Positions 25,150 to 36,621 of a stretch of 64,000 nt of DNA are shown piece by piece (position 1 is the stretch's first letter; each line of letters starts with the position of its first letter). The notes beneath the pieces were generated by a model that made no database searches, was not told the DNA's origin, and saw only the letters and a program-made list of their open reading frames with translations. This stretch comes from Candidatus Altimarinota bacterium (lineage in GTDB: Bacteria; Patescibacteriota; Gracilibacteria; UBA1369; UM-FILTER-53-11): NCBI GenBank assembly GCA_018061065.1, contig JAGOUV010000006.1, positions 1 through 64,000 of the forward strand. The letters run 5' to 3'. A program made the position numbers and the translations under genes.

Positions 25150-28100
25150 ATGTTCCGCGAAAATAAAAATACACATCGATTCATCTATAGGACTACCTCA
25201 CCGAGAGGAGGCGCCTCCGAAGGCGCAGTGCCACCAGATGAGCAAGATGAGGAGCAGAAGCTGCGCATGAATCAGCTCATGGAGGAAGATCGTCGTCGCA
25301 GTTTACAGACGAAGATCGGTACTTCACGCGCAAGCACGGCTACTAAGTTGCGCATGCGCGACTATCTTTCTGCGGAGGATGCCTCCAAGCAGAATTTAGT
25401 TGAGCGTTTTTTGAATGATGAAAATGTAAATGAAGCAACGCTTTTGAAAGAAATGAACGAGATCGAGTCGTTGGAGGATTCGTGGAAAGTGATTGGCTCG
25501 ATTCAGCGTGATGTGCGTGGAAAAATTCATGAGTTGCAGTGGCGTGTAGAAGGATATGCGGATCGTTTACCGCATCAGCGTGCACGTTTTGAGGCTGCGT
25601 TAAAAGATATTAAAGCATTGAATCGCAACGATGATATTTTTGATCGCGGCTTAAAGAATGAGCTGCTTGCACTTATGAAGCCAGCGCAAAATGGCGATAA
25701 GACTGCTGTTTTAAATTCAGCTGCGGTGAAGGCAATTTACATGCTCGATCCGACCTCAAAAGATTTTGAGAAACAGATGAAAGTGTATCAGCCATTGATA
25801 GAGAAACGCACCGGAGGAGATGCAATTTTTAAACGCATTATCGAACGCAAGCGTGAGGAAATTATTATTGAAAGGAATTTTAAGAAATTGACGGATACCG
25901 CCAATAACATGATCAGCGATAACTTGAGTAGAGTGCGTCGTGCCGCTGATAAAAAAGAAATTCTCAAAAATGCTTCCAGTGCCGTGGGAGTGAGTATTGA
26001 AGAGGGAACTGAGCTTGAGTATGAGCGCCCGGATCCTACGTCAATCATATCAGTGAAGAGCAAGCACCACGTCACGATTAAAAATATTACGATCGAGGAA
26101 ATTCCTAAATATGATAATCACGGGAATCGCATTGGGTATGTGCTCGGTGCACCGAAAATTATTTTAGATGATGGTAGCTCATATACGTTGGGTCGTTTTA
26201 AGAAATGGGTGGACGCAGTGGATGCAGTTGAGGCGGTTCACGGTATGAAGGAGGTGCAGAAAAAGATTGGATACGGCGTTTACGGAAGTGAGTTAGAGGC
26301 GGGCACGATGCTTTCATACATGTTGCACACGCGCACTAAGGAAGGAAAAATTTTGGGAACACCGACATTCGTGACGGTCACTGAAATTAAAAATGGAGTT
26401 ATTTATTTTAATATGCCGGTTCAGTTTGCACCGGGTATGGAGGGTGTCGATGAATTTGAGATGCGTGAGTCACTTACCTATGGAGAGTTTGTAAAATGGT
26501 GGCATCGTTATGAAGTTGAAAAGGCGATGAGTCAGCAAGAGCTGCGCGAGGCGCTTTTCCGCTATAACCAAGTTCAGAATAAAGAATACGGAACTAATAC
26601 AGATAGCAATCCACCGATTGACCTGGAGGCGGGTGAAGAGCTGCGGTATCCCGATGATAGTGGTGCTAGTTTTATTATAGAAAAAGTAGACAACAACGGC
26701 GTGAAATTAAATAACGGCCGCTACATGTCGTTCCCTGAATTTTTTAATTGGATTAAGGTAAATCAAGTTGAAAAATTGCCGATAAAGGTGCGTTCACGTG
26801 CAGAGCGTGAAGAAGAGGAGAATGTACGTAAAGGAATCAAGGATAAACTTGAACATGAGTTTACTAAGGTTGAGTTAAAAGAAGATGCTGCCGCAAAGCG
26901 TTGGGAAGGCGTGTATAAAGAACGCGATGAAGTACAGGCTCAGACACCAATGAAAATGCTTGCTCGCATGTGGCATACCACGACGTTTTTGTCGCTCGCG
27001 GATCTTTGGAATGTGGGTAAGGAAATTTATGAATTTGTGAAGCGCCGCCACGAGCGCCGTTCAAAGGGTCGTTATGCAGAGGCGCTCAGTAAGATGCCGG
27101 GCTTGCTCGGTGTGGAAGGTGAGCGTGTGAAGGAATCCGCAGAACACGAAGAAGTAAATAAATATAAGGAAGCCATGGAGCACTGGGGTATTCCTAAAAT
27201 TAAAAAAACCATGTACGAGACGTCCGATAAAGATGTCTCAAAAGCCTGTATGCTCACGCTCATTCATAAAGGTGAAATGCGTTGGGATGATCATTTTATG
27301 TGGAATACACTCAACCGTTTGACCTCACGCTACACGCTTAAAGGTACGATGTTGTATATCCCGTCGCCGGAAAAAATGCCACCGGGAGAAAGTGGTGAAG
27401 ATTTTTGTAGAAAATCTATTGATGCGCTTTGGGGTGAGGGTACTGCTGCCGAGTGGTATATGGATAACACAGGTAAGTACAACAGCCACAAAAAAGAATT
27501 TGAGTGGAAGTTTAAACAGTTGGAAAACGATCCAAAAGGTACGGGTGGTCCTTCTGCTGAGTTGCGCAAGATGTTGCAGGACTGGCTCAAGGGTGAATAC
27601 GTGAGTCCTCATGAATATGAGGCGATTTTGGATGGTGCACTTAAATACGGAAAAATGTACACGGAAGACAAAGTGTTCTTCATTTTTATGGGAGTAATGG
27701 CGCGTGAAGGTAATGGACACGGCCATAATCCTCACGGTGAAACACTACTACATATCGATCGTCTTGGTGAATTGAACTCGTTGTATCTTAACCAGTTCCC
27801 TTTGCTTGATTTTTATACTCAGGAAGTTGTGTATGACCCCATCATCAAGAAACATCGAAAATTGAATTTGAACGATTTTATGGAAATGATGGAAGAGTAT
27901 TTCCCTAATGATTTCCGTAATTGTAAGGCGTCAGAAGAGTTTAATAGATTTTTATGGGAGAAAATGCTTATGAGTGATTCGGTTCGTGTGCGTATTAGTA
28001 AGGGCTTACGCAACGCAGAAAACATGGATCACGATGACGCGCATCTCTATATCCCTCCCGCAAGTGCAACTGAAATTGATCAGTTAACGCTGCCCGCTAC

Positions 28101-28752
28101 AGGTAACAAGAAATATTTCTCTACACCTGGTTTTATGAATGCCTATCCAGGTTTTGCCCATTATATTAAGAGTCTTACGTATTCAATTGATGAAGAAGAT
28201 GACGACGAAAAGCGTGGAAACAAGATTTCATCGCTTGCTGAAGGTATAAACTCTTTTATTCGTTTCGATTTGATCATGGATAGTCGTTATGACAAAAAGA
28301 GCCCGGCACGCGCACGTTTGGATGAACATCACTATAGAAGTCCTCCAGTGGTGGATGATGTAACCGTGGGTTTCCATCAGGGGCAGATGCGTAATTTAGT
28401 AATGGAAATTGCTAAGGAATACGGTCGTGCACAAGATTTTGATTTCTTATATAAAGATAAAACAAAGTCGATTTTGGATAAGGATGAGGAGCGCAAACAA
28501 AATGAATATGAAGGTAAAGTTCAGAATCTTCCTCAATTAGTACAGGCCATGATCGCTGAAGATAAAGGTGCAAAAGCAATGCAAGTTATCAAACGTGCTA
28601 TCTCACGCGGTATGGACGCGGCAAATGGACTACGTGGTATTCCTCGTGCGGATCGTCCTGGTCGAGATAAACTTATTGAATTGCGCAACCACGCACGAGA
28701 GGCTTTGGTCGAACGCCAGCATGCAGAAGAGCATGGAGATGCCCATCACTAG
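25150..28752 (+). CDS. 1200-aa soluble protein with three internal repeats (cluster gene 4)
   Basis: One of the largest proteins of the window and not recognised. No signal peptide or membrane helix; strongly charged and largely helical. Between about residues 283 and 545 a unit occurs three times. Each starts with an acidic E-[EA]-G-x-x-L-x-Y box (EEGTELEY, EAGTMLSY, EAGEELRY) followed by a beta-rich stretch. Each ends with an aromatic box: YTLGRFKKWVDAVDAVE, LTYGEFVKWWHRYEVEK, MSFPEFFNWIKVNQVEK. The C-terminal half is rich in His/Asp/Trp but shows no familiar catalytic motif. It follows the TrbL/VirB6-like gene by 22 bp and closes the cluster. Confidence 0.65.
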   Translation: MFRENKNTHRFIYRTTSPRGGASEGAVPPDEQDEEQKLRMNQLMEEDRRRSLQTKIGTSRASTATKLRMRDYLSAEDASKQNLVERFLNDENVNEATLLKEMNEIESLEDSWKVIGSIQRDVRGKIHELQWRVEGYADRLPHQRARFEAALKDIKALNRNDDIFDRGLKNELLALMKPAQNGDKTAVLNSAAVKAIYMLDPTSKDFEKQMKVYQPLIEKRTGGDAIFKRIIERKREEIIIERNFKKLTDTANNMISDNLSRVRRAADKKEILKNASSAVGVSIEEGTELEYERPDPTSIISVKSKHHVTIKNITIEEIPKYDNHGNRIGYVLGAPKIILDDGSSYTLGRFKKWVDAVDAVEAVHGMKEVQKKIGYGVYGSELEAGTMLSYMLHTRTKEGKILGTPTFVTVTEIKNGVIYFNMPVQFAPGMEGVDEFEMRESLTYGEFVKWWHRYEVEKAMSQQELREALFRYNQVQNKEYGTNTDSNPPIDLEAGEELRYPDDSGASFIIEKVDNNGVKLNNGRYMSFPEFFNWIKVNQVEKLPIKVRSRAEREEEENVRKGIKDKLEHEFTKVELKEDAAAKRWEGVYKERDEVQAQTPMKMLARMWHTTTFLSLADLWNVGKEIYEFVKRRHERRSKGRYAEALSKMPGLLGVEGERVKESAEHEEVNKYKEAMEHWGIPKIKKTMYETSDKDVSKACMLTLIHKGEMRWDDHFMWNTLNRLTSRYTLKGTMLYIPSPEKMPPGESGEDFCRKSIDALWGEGTAAEWYMDNTGKYNSHKKEFEWKFKQLENDPKGTGGPSAELRKMLQDWLKGEYVSPHEYEAILDGALKYGKMYTEDKVFFIFMGVMAREGNGHGHNPHGETLLHIDRLGELNSLYLNQFPLLDFYTQEVVYDPIIKKHRKLNLNDFMEMMEEYFPNDFRNCKASEEFNRFLWEKMLMSDSVRVRISKGLRNAENMDHDDAHLYIPPASATEIDQLTLPATGNKKYFSTPGFMNAYPGFAHYIKSLTYSIDEEDDDEKRGNKISSLAEGINSFIRFDLIMDSRYDKKSPARARLDEHHYRSPPVVDDVTVGFHQGQMRNLVMEIAKEYGRAQDFDFLYKDKTKSILDKDEERKQNEYEGKVQNLPQLVQAMIAEDKGAKAMQVIKRAISRGMDAANGLRGIPRADRPGRDKLIELRNHAREALVERQHAEEHGDAHH

Positions 28753-28814
28753 ATCGTAAATAGATAGTAGGCAACAGTAGTGATCTATGCGCTAACTTTT
28801 TTTGCTATGGGGGC

Positions 28815-30278
<1,464 letters not shown>

Positions 30279-30294
30279 TAGTAGTCATCCCCAT

Positions 30295-30750
30295 ATGTCC
30301 CACATTAAATTCAAAATAGTAACTCCTGAGCGCATTGTGTTTGAAGACACGGTAGACGCTGTTGTGTTACCCACGACTCAAGGTGAAATCACGGTGCTTC
30401 CGCATCATATTCCCCTCGTATCACTGTTGCAGGCAGGTATTGTGCGCATTAAGAAAGGGGATGAGGAAATTCCTCTCGCGGTTTCAAGTGGTGTTATCGA
30501 GGTAAATAAGAAGGAAATTGTGGTATTGGCGGATTCTGCAGATAGAGCGGATGAGTTGGAAGAAGAAAAAATCCAGCGCGCACGCGACGATGCAAAGAAG
30601 TTAATGGAAGAAAAACGAAACGATGTTGAGGGCTTTGCAGAGGCAACCGCCATCCTGGAGCGTGAGTTGGCCCGCTTGAAATTAGTACAACAGTACAGAA
30701 GACATGCATCTCGCAGCACTCCTGGCCCACGACCTGATGATCAGCAATAA
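30295..30750 (+). CDS. atpC: ATP synthase F1 subunit epsilon
   Basis: A 151-aa subunit: N-terminal beta-sandwich (FKIVTPERIVFEDTVDAVVLPTTQGEITVLPHH) and C-terminal helical arm (about 90-140) that can inhibit ATP hydrolysis. The last ~12 residues are a Ser/Pro-rich tail. ATG 30295 follows atpD by 16 bp; a TTG at 30271 would overlap atpD. The gene overlaps the next small membrane-protein gene. Confidence 0.93.
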   Translation: MSHIKFKIVTPERIVFEDTVDAVVLPTTQGEITVLPHHIPLVSLLQAGIVRIKKGDEEIPLAVSSGVIEVNKKEIVVLADSADRADELEEEKIQRARDDAKKLMEEKRNDVEGFAEATAILERELARLKLVQQYRRHASRSTPGPRPDDQQ

Positions 30751-30958
30751 AAAGTCGAACACTGCATCGCTCATGTCGCTTGCCATGGATCTGGGCTTCA
30801 CCATCGCCATCCCGATTGTACTGTTTGGACTCGGCGGCGCACTCCTGGATCGCAAGCTTGGCACTTCTCCTCTGTTTCTCCTCATCGGTGTCGTTCTCTC
30901 TATTGTCATCACATCGATTGGTATCTACCGAAAAATTAAATCGTACAAACTCTTTTAA
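30737..30958 (+). CDS. Small F1Fo accessory membrane protein (AtpI/AtpQ-like)
   Basis: A 73-aa protein with two transmembrane helices (MDLGFTIAIPIVLFGLGGALLD and LFLLIGVVLSIVITSIGIY) and the short 'DRKLGTSP' turn typical of the ATPase_gene1/AtpI-like family that helps c-ring assembly. It overlaps atpC by 14 nt (47 nt if ATG 30704 is used). Its place right after atpD-atpC matches AtpQ of N-type ATPase operons; the companion AtpR was not found. Confidence 0.75.
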   Translation: MISNKKSNTASLMSLAMDLGFTIAIPIVLFGLGGALLDRKLGTSPLFLLIGVVLSIVITSIGIYRKIKSYKLF

Positions 30959-30963
30959 CTCTT

Positions 30964-31845
30964 ATGGCATTCGCAGCTCCTACACTCGGTTCTGAAACAC
31001 TCATGGAAATTGCTGGATTTCCTATCCGCAATAGCATGGTGATGGCATGGATCGCGATGATTCTACTGATCATCGTAGCTATCGTGTATAAGCGTAAAAG
31101 CGGCAATTTGGTTCCTCGTGGATTACAGAATTTTATGGAGATGCTCATTGAGGGCCTCTTCAATTTTTTCAATTCAATTACACAGGACGCAAAGTTAACA
31201 CGTCGTTTCTTCCCTGTTGTAGCAACTATTTTCTTCTTTGTTATCGCCTCAAACTGGCTCGGTATTTTCCCGGGCGTGGGTTCAATCGGTATTAAAGAGG
31301 GTGGCGAAGAAGCTGTACATGAAGAAATTGTTAAAGAAGAACCCGTCGCACCTACCGCAATTGTTCCTGTAGACGCAGAAGTAGGACATCCACCAGCCGG
31401 TGAATCAGCTGAAGCCGCTGTTGCCGAGGAATCCGAGGGCGGCCACGAGGTTATTCATATCTTCCGCACAGGTTACGCTGATGTGAACATGACACTTGCA
31501 CTCGCGCTTATCTCTGTTTTCATGACGCAGTATTTTGGTATCAAAGCTCTTGGATTCTTTGGATATGCAGGTAAGTTTTTTGTTAATCCTTTCCGTGATC
31601 CTATCGGATTCTTCGTCGGTATACTGGAATTTATTTCTGAGTTCGCAAAATTGATATCATTCTCTTTCCGTCTTTTTGGAAACATATTTGCCGGAGAGGT
31701 GCTTCTCGTTGTTATCGGCTTTTTGGCGCCGTTTATTGCTCCTTTGCCTTTCTATGGACTGGAGATCTTCGTGGGATTTGTGCAGGCATTAGTGTTTGCA
31801 TTGCTCACGCTGGTCTTCATGAAAAATGCTTCCACGGCACATTAG
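30964..31845 (+). CDS. atpB: ATP synthase Fo subunit a
   Basis: A 293-aa polytopic subunit that forms the proton half-channels. The essential Arg is in SFSFRLFGNIFAGEVLL (about residue 238). An acidic, Ala/Pro-rich insertion (about residues 114-165, rich in Glu) sits in a loop before the 'MTLALALISVFMTQYFG' helix and is longer than in typical a subunits. Follows the AtpI/Q-like gene by 5 bp. Confidence 0.95.
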   Translation: MAFAAPTLGSETLMEIAGFPIRNSMVMAWIAMILLIIVAIVYKRKSGNLVPRGLQNFMEMLIEGLFNFFNSITQDAKLTRRFFPVVATIFFFVIASNWLGIFPGVGSIGIKEGGEEAVHEEIVKEEPVAPTAIVPVDAEVGHPPAGESAEAAVAEESEGGHEVIHIFRTGYADVNMTLALALISVFMTQYFGIKALGFFGYAGKFFVNPFRDPIGFFVGILEFISEFAKLISFSFRLFGNIFAGEVLLVVIGFLAPFIAPLPFYGLEIFVGFVQALVFALLTLVFMKNASTAH

Positions 31846-31896
31846 GAGTAGAAAAGTACGCTATGCCGCATTGATTTCTCGTTCATTGCTCTATAA

Positions 31897-32175
<279 letters not shown>

Positions 32176-32304
32176 AGCTTACTTAATAAGCTCAACCTCG
32201 TTCAGTTGCCCTTATTACGGGCTCCTTCACTTGGTTTCGCGCTCGCGCCGTGCGCTCGCATTGCAGCGATTTTGAAACGAATTGTGTAACCGCCCCTCTA
32301 TCTT
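32176..32304 (+). promoter_or_regulatory. Structured intercistronic spacer after atpE
   Basis: Directly after the atpE stop a hairpin forms (AGCTTA at 32176-32181 with TAAGCT at 32187-32192), followed by a smaller GCCC/GGGC hairpin and a G+C-rich stretch with the repeated octamer GCGCTCGC. No T-run, so not a typical terminator. Position suggests a role in raising c-subunit expression relative to its neighbours through mRNA stability or processing; this is inference. Confidence 0.4.
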
Positions 32305-32805
32305 ATGGAATTACTCTCTAAATTAGCCATCGACTGGAAGTTGTTGATCGCACAGATCGTCAACTTCACTATCTTGGCCATCATTCTCTTCAAACTCGTG
32401 TATCGTCCTCTCTTAGCTACCTTGGACAAACGTACCAAGATCATTGAAAAGGGAATGCATGATGCAAAAGCAGCTGAAGAAAAACTCGCCTCTGTTGAAA
32501 AAATGGAGCACGAGCGCATGATGGAAACTAAGAAAGAAATCGGACGTCTTATAGAGGAAGCTAAGTCTGATGCTGAGACTATGAAAAAAGATATTTTGGC
32601 TGCAGCAGCAACTCAGTCAGAAGAACTTTTGGACCGTGCACGTACGCAGATCCAGGATGAAAAGACCGCTATGCTCGCAGAAGTAAAAGGTGAGTTGGTG
32701 GGTCTCATTATCCAGACGAGCGCAAAAGTCATGGGCAGAGAATTCTCCGCAGAAGACCAGAAACGCCTCGTAGGTGCTATCAGCAATGAAATGAAGTCTG
32801 TATGA
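32305..32805 (+). CDS. atpF: ATP synthase Fo subunit b
   Basis: A 166-aa stator protein: N-terminal transmembrane helix (about 7-28, WKLLIAQIVNFTILAIILFKLVY) and a long charged helix that dimerises and reaches to F1. Overlaps atpH by 4 nt (ATGA). Confidence 0.94.
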   Translation: MELLSKLAIDWKLLIAQIVNFTILAIILFKLVYRPLLATLDKRTKIIEKGMHDAKAAEEKLASVEKMEHERMMETKKEIGRLIEEAKSDAETMKKDILAAAATQSEELLDRARTQIQDEKTAMLAEVKGELVGLIIQTSAKVMGREFSAEDQKRLVGAISNEMKSV

Positions 32806-33203
32806 AAATTACCCCTCGCAAATACGCACAAGCCCTCGCGCTTATGGTAGCTGAAAACGGTCTTGAGAAAGACAAGAATTTGATTCAAAATTTTCTCAAG
32901 ATGTTACAGCGCCGCAAGCAGATGAAGCTCCTACCCAAGATCATGAAAATGTTCGAGGCGGAGTGGTATAAGTCGCAGGGCGTCGTACAGATGCAGGTTC
33001 AGTATCCAGAAAAATTTCCCGACTCAGTAAAAGAGTTTGAGAAGCAGATGAATGCACAGTTTGATAACAAAGTAAGCATTGCTGCCACTCCTTCCTCTGC
33101 AATTTCAGGAGGACTCAAAGTTAAAATAGACGACACTCTTATAGACGGAACAATTGAAGCTAAACTTCAGAAGCTCACACACAACTTAATCCACAGCAAG
33201 TAA
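32802..33203 (+). CDS. atpH: ATP synthase F1 subunit delta (short)
   Basis: A 133-aa stator subunit linking b to the top of F1. Start '[19 protein letters not shown]' and C-terminal '[25 protein letters not shown]' are the family hallmarks. It is about 45 residues shorter than E. coli delta (177 aa), missing part of the helical N-terminal bundle. N-type ATPases lack delta altogether, so its presence matters for classifying this operon. Confidence 0.9.
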   Translation: MKITPRKYAQALALMVAENGLEKDKNLIQNFLKMLQRRKQMKLLPKIMKMFEAEWYKSQGVVQMQVQYPEKFPDSVKEFEKQMNAQFDNKVSIAATPSSAISGGLKVKIDDTLIDGTIEAKLQKLTHNLIHSK

Positions 33204-33222
33204 GTATCTAATCCCAATCCCT

Positions 33223-34722
33223 ATGACGCACCCTAAAGATCACATTCTCCAGACTATCCAACAGGAAGTCGAAAAATTTCAATCCGGTATCTCTGCTGAG
33301 AAAGTGGGAACGGTGGTAGAAGTCGGTGATGGTATCGCTCGTATCTCAGGATTGAGTGATGTTAAAGCTGCTGAAATGGTGGATTTTGGAAACAATGTAT
33401 ACGGAGTAGCATTGAACCTTGAGCAGGACACTGTTGGTGCGATGTTGATGAGCAACACGACAACTATCCGCGAAGGCGATACAGTAAAAGGAACAGGCCG
33501 TATCTTGTCAGTGCCGGTTGGTGATCAGTTGATCGGCCGCGTGGTAAATCCACTCGGTGAAGCTATTGATGGCAAAGCTCCTATTAAAACGGACAAATTC
33601 TATCCGGTTGAAAAAATTGCTCCTGGTGTTATCACCCGTCAGTCGGTGAATCGCCCGCTGCAGACCGGTATTAAGGCAATCGACGGTATGATTCCGATTG
33701 GCCGTGGTCAACGTGAGTTGATCATTGGTGATCGTCAAACCGGTAAGACTGCCATTGCAATCGACACGATCCTCAACCAGCAAGGACAAAACATTATCTG
33801 TATCTATGTAGCGATTGGTCAGAAAGAATCTAAAATTGCAAAGATCGTAGCAGAGTTAGAGAAGCGCGGTGCGATGAAGTACACCACGGTTGTTTTGGGA
33901 AGTGCTTCAGATCCAGCATCATTGAACTTCTTGGCTCCGTACGCAGGTTGCGCAATTGGTGAATATTTCTTGGATCAAGGAAAAGACGTACTCGTGATTT
34001 ACGATGATTTGAGTAAGCACGCATGGGCATACCGTGAAATTTCATTGCTCTTACGCCGCCCACCAGGTCGTGAAGCATATCCTGGTGACGTTTTCTATCT
34101 CCACTCTCGTTTGCTTGAGCGCGCATGTTCACTTAATAAAGAAAATGGTGGTGGTTCACTTACTGCATTACCTATTATCGAGACGCAAGCTGGTGACGTA
34201 TCTGCATATGTTCCTACGAACGTTATCTCGATTACTGACGGTCAGATTTACCTTGAACCAGATCTTTTCTATAAAGGTATTCGCCCTGCGGTAAACGTAG
34301 GTCTCTCGGTATCTCGTGTGGGTTCTGCTGCTCAGACTAAGGCTATGAAAAAAGTGGCTGGCCGTCTTCGTTTGGACTTGGCTCAGTTCCGTGAATTGGC
34401 TGCATTTGCACAGTTCGGTTCTGACTTGGATGCAGGTACTAAGAAACAATTGGATCGTGGTCGCGCATTGACTGAGCTCTTGAAGCAAGGTCAGTACACC
34501 CCGCTCGTTATGGAAAAACAGGTTGTCTCATTGTATGCCGGTATTAACGGATACTTGGATGACGTGCCAGTTGAGAAAATTGGTGAATTTGAAAAGAAAT
34601 TCTTGGATTACCTTGAGCATGTTGAGCGCAGCATTCTCAAAGAAATTGGTGAGAAGAAGGAGATGAGCCCTGAGACAGAAGAGAAATTGAAGAAGGCAAT
34701 CGCCACATTTAAGACTATGTAA
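33223..34722 (+). CDS. atpA: ATP synthase F1 subunit alpha
   Basis: A 499-aa non-catalytic nucleotide-binding subunit. Motifs: [16 protein letters not shown], Walker [14 protein letters not shown], '[42 protein letters not shown]' region and [15 protein letters not shown]. Length is normal. Confidence 0.97.
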   Translation: MTHPKDHILQTIQQEVEKFQSGISAEKVGTVVEVGDGIARISGLSDVKAAEMVDFGNNVYGVALNLEQDTVGAMLMSNTTTIREGDTVKGTGRILSVPVGDQLIGRVVNPLGEAIDGKAPIKTDKFYPVEKIAPGVITRQSVNRPLQTGIKAIDGMIPIGRGQRELIIGDRQTGKTAIAIDTILNQQGQNIICIYVAIGQKESKIAKIVAELEKRGAMKYTTVVLGSASDPASLNFLAPYAGCAIGEYFLDQGKDVLVIYDDLSKHAWAYREISLLLRRPPGREAYPGDVFYLHSRLLERACSLNKENGGGSLTALPIIETQAGDVSAYVPTNVISITDGQIYLEPDLFYKGIRPAVNVGLSVSRVGSAAQTKAMKKVAGRLRLDLAQFRELAAFAQFGSDLDAGTKKQLDRGRALTELLKQGQYTPLVMEKQVVSLYAGINGYLDDVPVEKIGEFEKKFLDYLEHVERSILKEIGEKKEMSPETEEKLKKAIATFKTM

Positions 34723-34724
34723 TT

Positions 34725-35660
34725 ATGGCAAAGGGTACACGCGAAATTCGTCAGAAGATTAAGTCGACCAAAAACACACGCCAGATTACTAAGGCGATGG
34801 AACTGGTCTCCGCATCTAAGATGCGCCGTGCAGTGGCTAACACCCTTGCGCTGCGTCCTTATGCGCGTATGGCTCAAGCGCTCTTACAGAATTTGGCCGA
34901 GAAAACAGCAAATACTGAAGAGGGAGCAAAGGCTATGCACGCATTACTTGATGTTCGCGCAGTAACAAAAGTTTTAGTGGTAGTGGTCTCTACGGATAGT
35001 GGATTATGTGGCGTATTGAACGCACAGCTCTTCCGTCGTTTAAATGAATATCTGAAAAACGAAGAGAAGTTGGATCATAAGCCGGAGTTGTCTTTCGTGG
35101 CAATCGGACGCAAGGCGCAGGATTTCCTCCGTCGTTCAGGAAAAAATGTCGTAGCTGCTTACAGCGCTATGAGTAATAAACCTAAGTTGAAAGATACGTT
35201 CCCGCTCAGTCGCATGATTTTGCAGGATTATACTTCAGGCAGTTACGATAAAGTCGTTTTGGTTTATACCGATTATATTTCCGCACTTTCTCAGAAGCCG
35301 ATGGTACGCAGATTGTTGCCGTTTTCACGTGCTGCTCTGGATGAAATGATTAGTGAAATTGATAGCCAAAAAGCTATGGAAAAAGATGAGGCGACGATCC
35401 AGGAAGAGTATCTATTTGAACCTTCACCTGAAACTATTTTCGCCACATTGTTGCCACGATTAACAGAAATGCAGGTGTATCAAGCAGTGCTTGAGGCTGC
35501 AGCATCTGAGCACGCTTCACGTATGGTGGCTATGCGCAATGCTTCTGATAATGCATCACAGCTCATCTCTGACTTTACCCTTACCTACAACAAGATTCGT
35601 CAGGCAAGTATTACGGCGGAGTTGGCTGAAATTTCAGCAGGTCGCGCAGCGTTGGAATGA
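34725..35660 (+). CDS. atpG: ATP synthase F1 subunit gamma
   Basis: A 311-aa central rotor shaft. The N-terminal helix start GTREIRQKIKSTKNTRQITKAMELVSASKM and the C-terminal RMVAMRNASDNA plus TLTYNKIRQASITAELAEI are diagnostic. Starts 2 bp after atpA and ends the operon; the mltG -10 element overlaps its stop. Confidence 0.96.
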   Translation: MAKGTREIRQKIKSTKNTRQITKAMELVSASKMRRAVANTLALRPYARMAQALLQNLAEKTANTEEGAKAMHALLDVRAVTKVLVVVVSTDSGLCGVLNAQLFRRLNEYLKNEEKLDHKPELSFVAIGRKAQDFLRRSGKNVVAAYSAMSNKPKLKDTFPLSRMILQDYTSGSYDKVVLVYTDYISALSQKPMVRRLLPFSRAALDEMISEIDSQKAMEKDEATIQEEYLFEPSPETIFATLLPRLTEMQVYQAVLEAAASEHASRMVAMRNASDNASQLISDFTLTYNKIRQASITAELAEISAGRAALE

Positions 35661-35666
35661 TATACT
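35661..35666 (+). promoter_or_regulatory. Extended -10 TGA-TATACT exactly 6 nt before the mltG GTG
   Basis: TATACT at 35661-35666, preceded by TGA (the atpG stop), ends 6 nt before GTG 35673; +1 would be the G of the start codon. Confidence 0.55.
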
Positions 35667-35672
35667 AACAAC

Positions 35673-36608
35673 GTGAAAAAACTCCTCTACATTGTCATTG
35701 GTCTTTTTATAGTTTTCTGGTGGTTCCAACGCCAGTTATTTTCTCCTGTGGACACCGATAGACAGCCGGTGACATTTGCGATTCAGCGCAGCCAGAGTTT
35801 TTCAGACATTTTGGATTCTCTAAAAGAGAAAGAGCTCATCCGTAGCACATCAGTTCTTAGCCTGTATGCTCGGGCGAGAGGTCTTGACCGCAATATGAAG
35901 GCTGGTCGCTTCGACATAGACCCGAATTTCTCTCCTGTTGAGGTACTCGCGTTTCTTAGTAATCCCTCTTCCGGTCAGCTCACCGTCACCATTCCCGAAG
36001 GCTATTCGATCTATGATATTGATGAGCGTCTCGCTGAGCTGGGTATCACTCAGGCAGGGGAGTTTACCGCTTGGGCTAAACAGGAAAACGCAGAGGGCAT
36101 GCTCTTTCCCGATACGTACTTTGTCACACCTGGCGATTTTACCGCCGCTTCTTTTGGAAAATATATGAAGCGCACCTTTGAGCAAAAAGTCGTGCGAGAT
36201 TTAGCGCCAGACTTTAAAGAGTCCAAGCACTCACTTCAAGAAATAATTATCATGGCCTCTATTTTAGAAAAGGAGGCACGTCATGCTGAGGATGCGCCGA
36301 TCATCGCAGGAATTTTGTGGAAGCGTATCGAGAACGACTGGCCACTTCAGACGGATGCAACACTGCTGTATGGCGATCCAGACCGAACGGTCACTTCTAA
36401 AAAATTACAAACGGATACTCCCTACAATACCTATACGCGCAAAGGTTTGCCCGTCGGCCCGATTGGTAATCCGGGTCTATTGATGATTAAAGCGGCCTTA
36501 CACCCACAGGAGTCACCATATTGGTTCTACCTTACAGATAAAGACGGCCGCGCCCAATATGGCGTTACAAATGCAGATCACGAGGCCAACAAAGATCGAT
36601 ATTTGTAA
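35673..36608 (+). CDS. mltG: Endolytic murein transglycosylase MltG
   Basis: A 311-aa membrane-anchored enzyme (YceG-like) that cleaves nascent glycan strands and sets their length. One N-terminal transmembrane helix (about 5-18), a LysM-like subdomain (about 25-115, with 'LTVTIPEGYSIYDIDERLAE') and the catalytic domain with the Glu in IIMASILEKEAR, then 'PLQTDATLLYG' and 'YNTYTRKGLPVGPIGNPG'. Length slightly below E. coli MltG (340). Starts with GTG, with a -10 element 6 nt upstream. Confidence 0.93.
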   Translation: MKKLLYIVIGLFIVFWWFQRQLFSPVDTDRQPVTFAIQRSQSFSDILDSLKEKELIRSTSVLSLYARARGLDRNMKAGRFDIDPNFSPVEVLAFLSNPSSGQLTVTIPEGYSIYDIDERLAELGITQAGEFTAWAKQENAEGMLFPDTYFVTPGDFTAASFGKYMKRTFEQKVVRDLAPDFKESKHSLQEIIIMASILEKEARHAEDAPIIAGILWKRIENDWPLQTDATLLYGDPDRTVTSKKLQTDTPYNTYTRKGLPVGPIGNPGLLMIKAALHPQESPYWFYLTDKDGRAQYGVTNADHEANKDRYL

Positions 36609-36621
36609 TATCCGCGCGGAT

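Noticed and set aside
36609-36621. Terminator between mltG and the convergent gene (ATCCGCGCGGAT)
   Set aside because: The palindrome has no room for a loop and no T-run longer than three; too weak to annotate.
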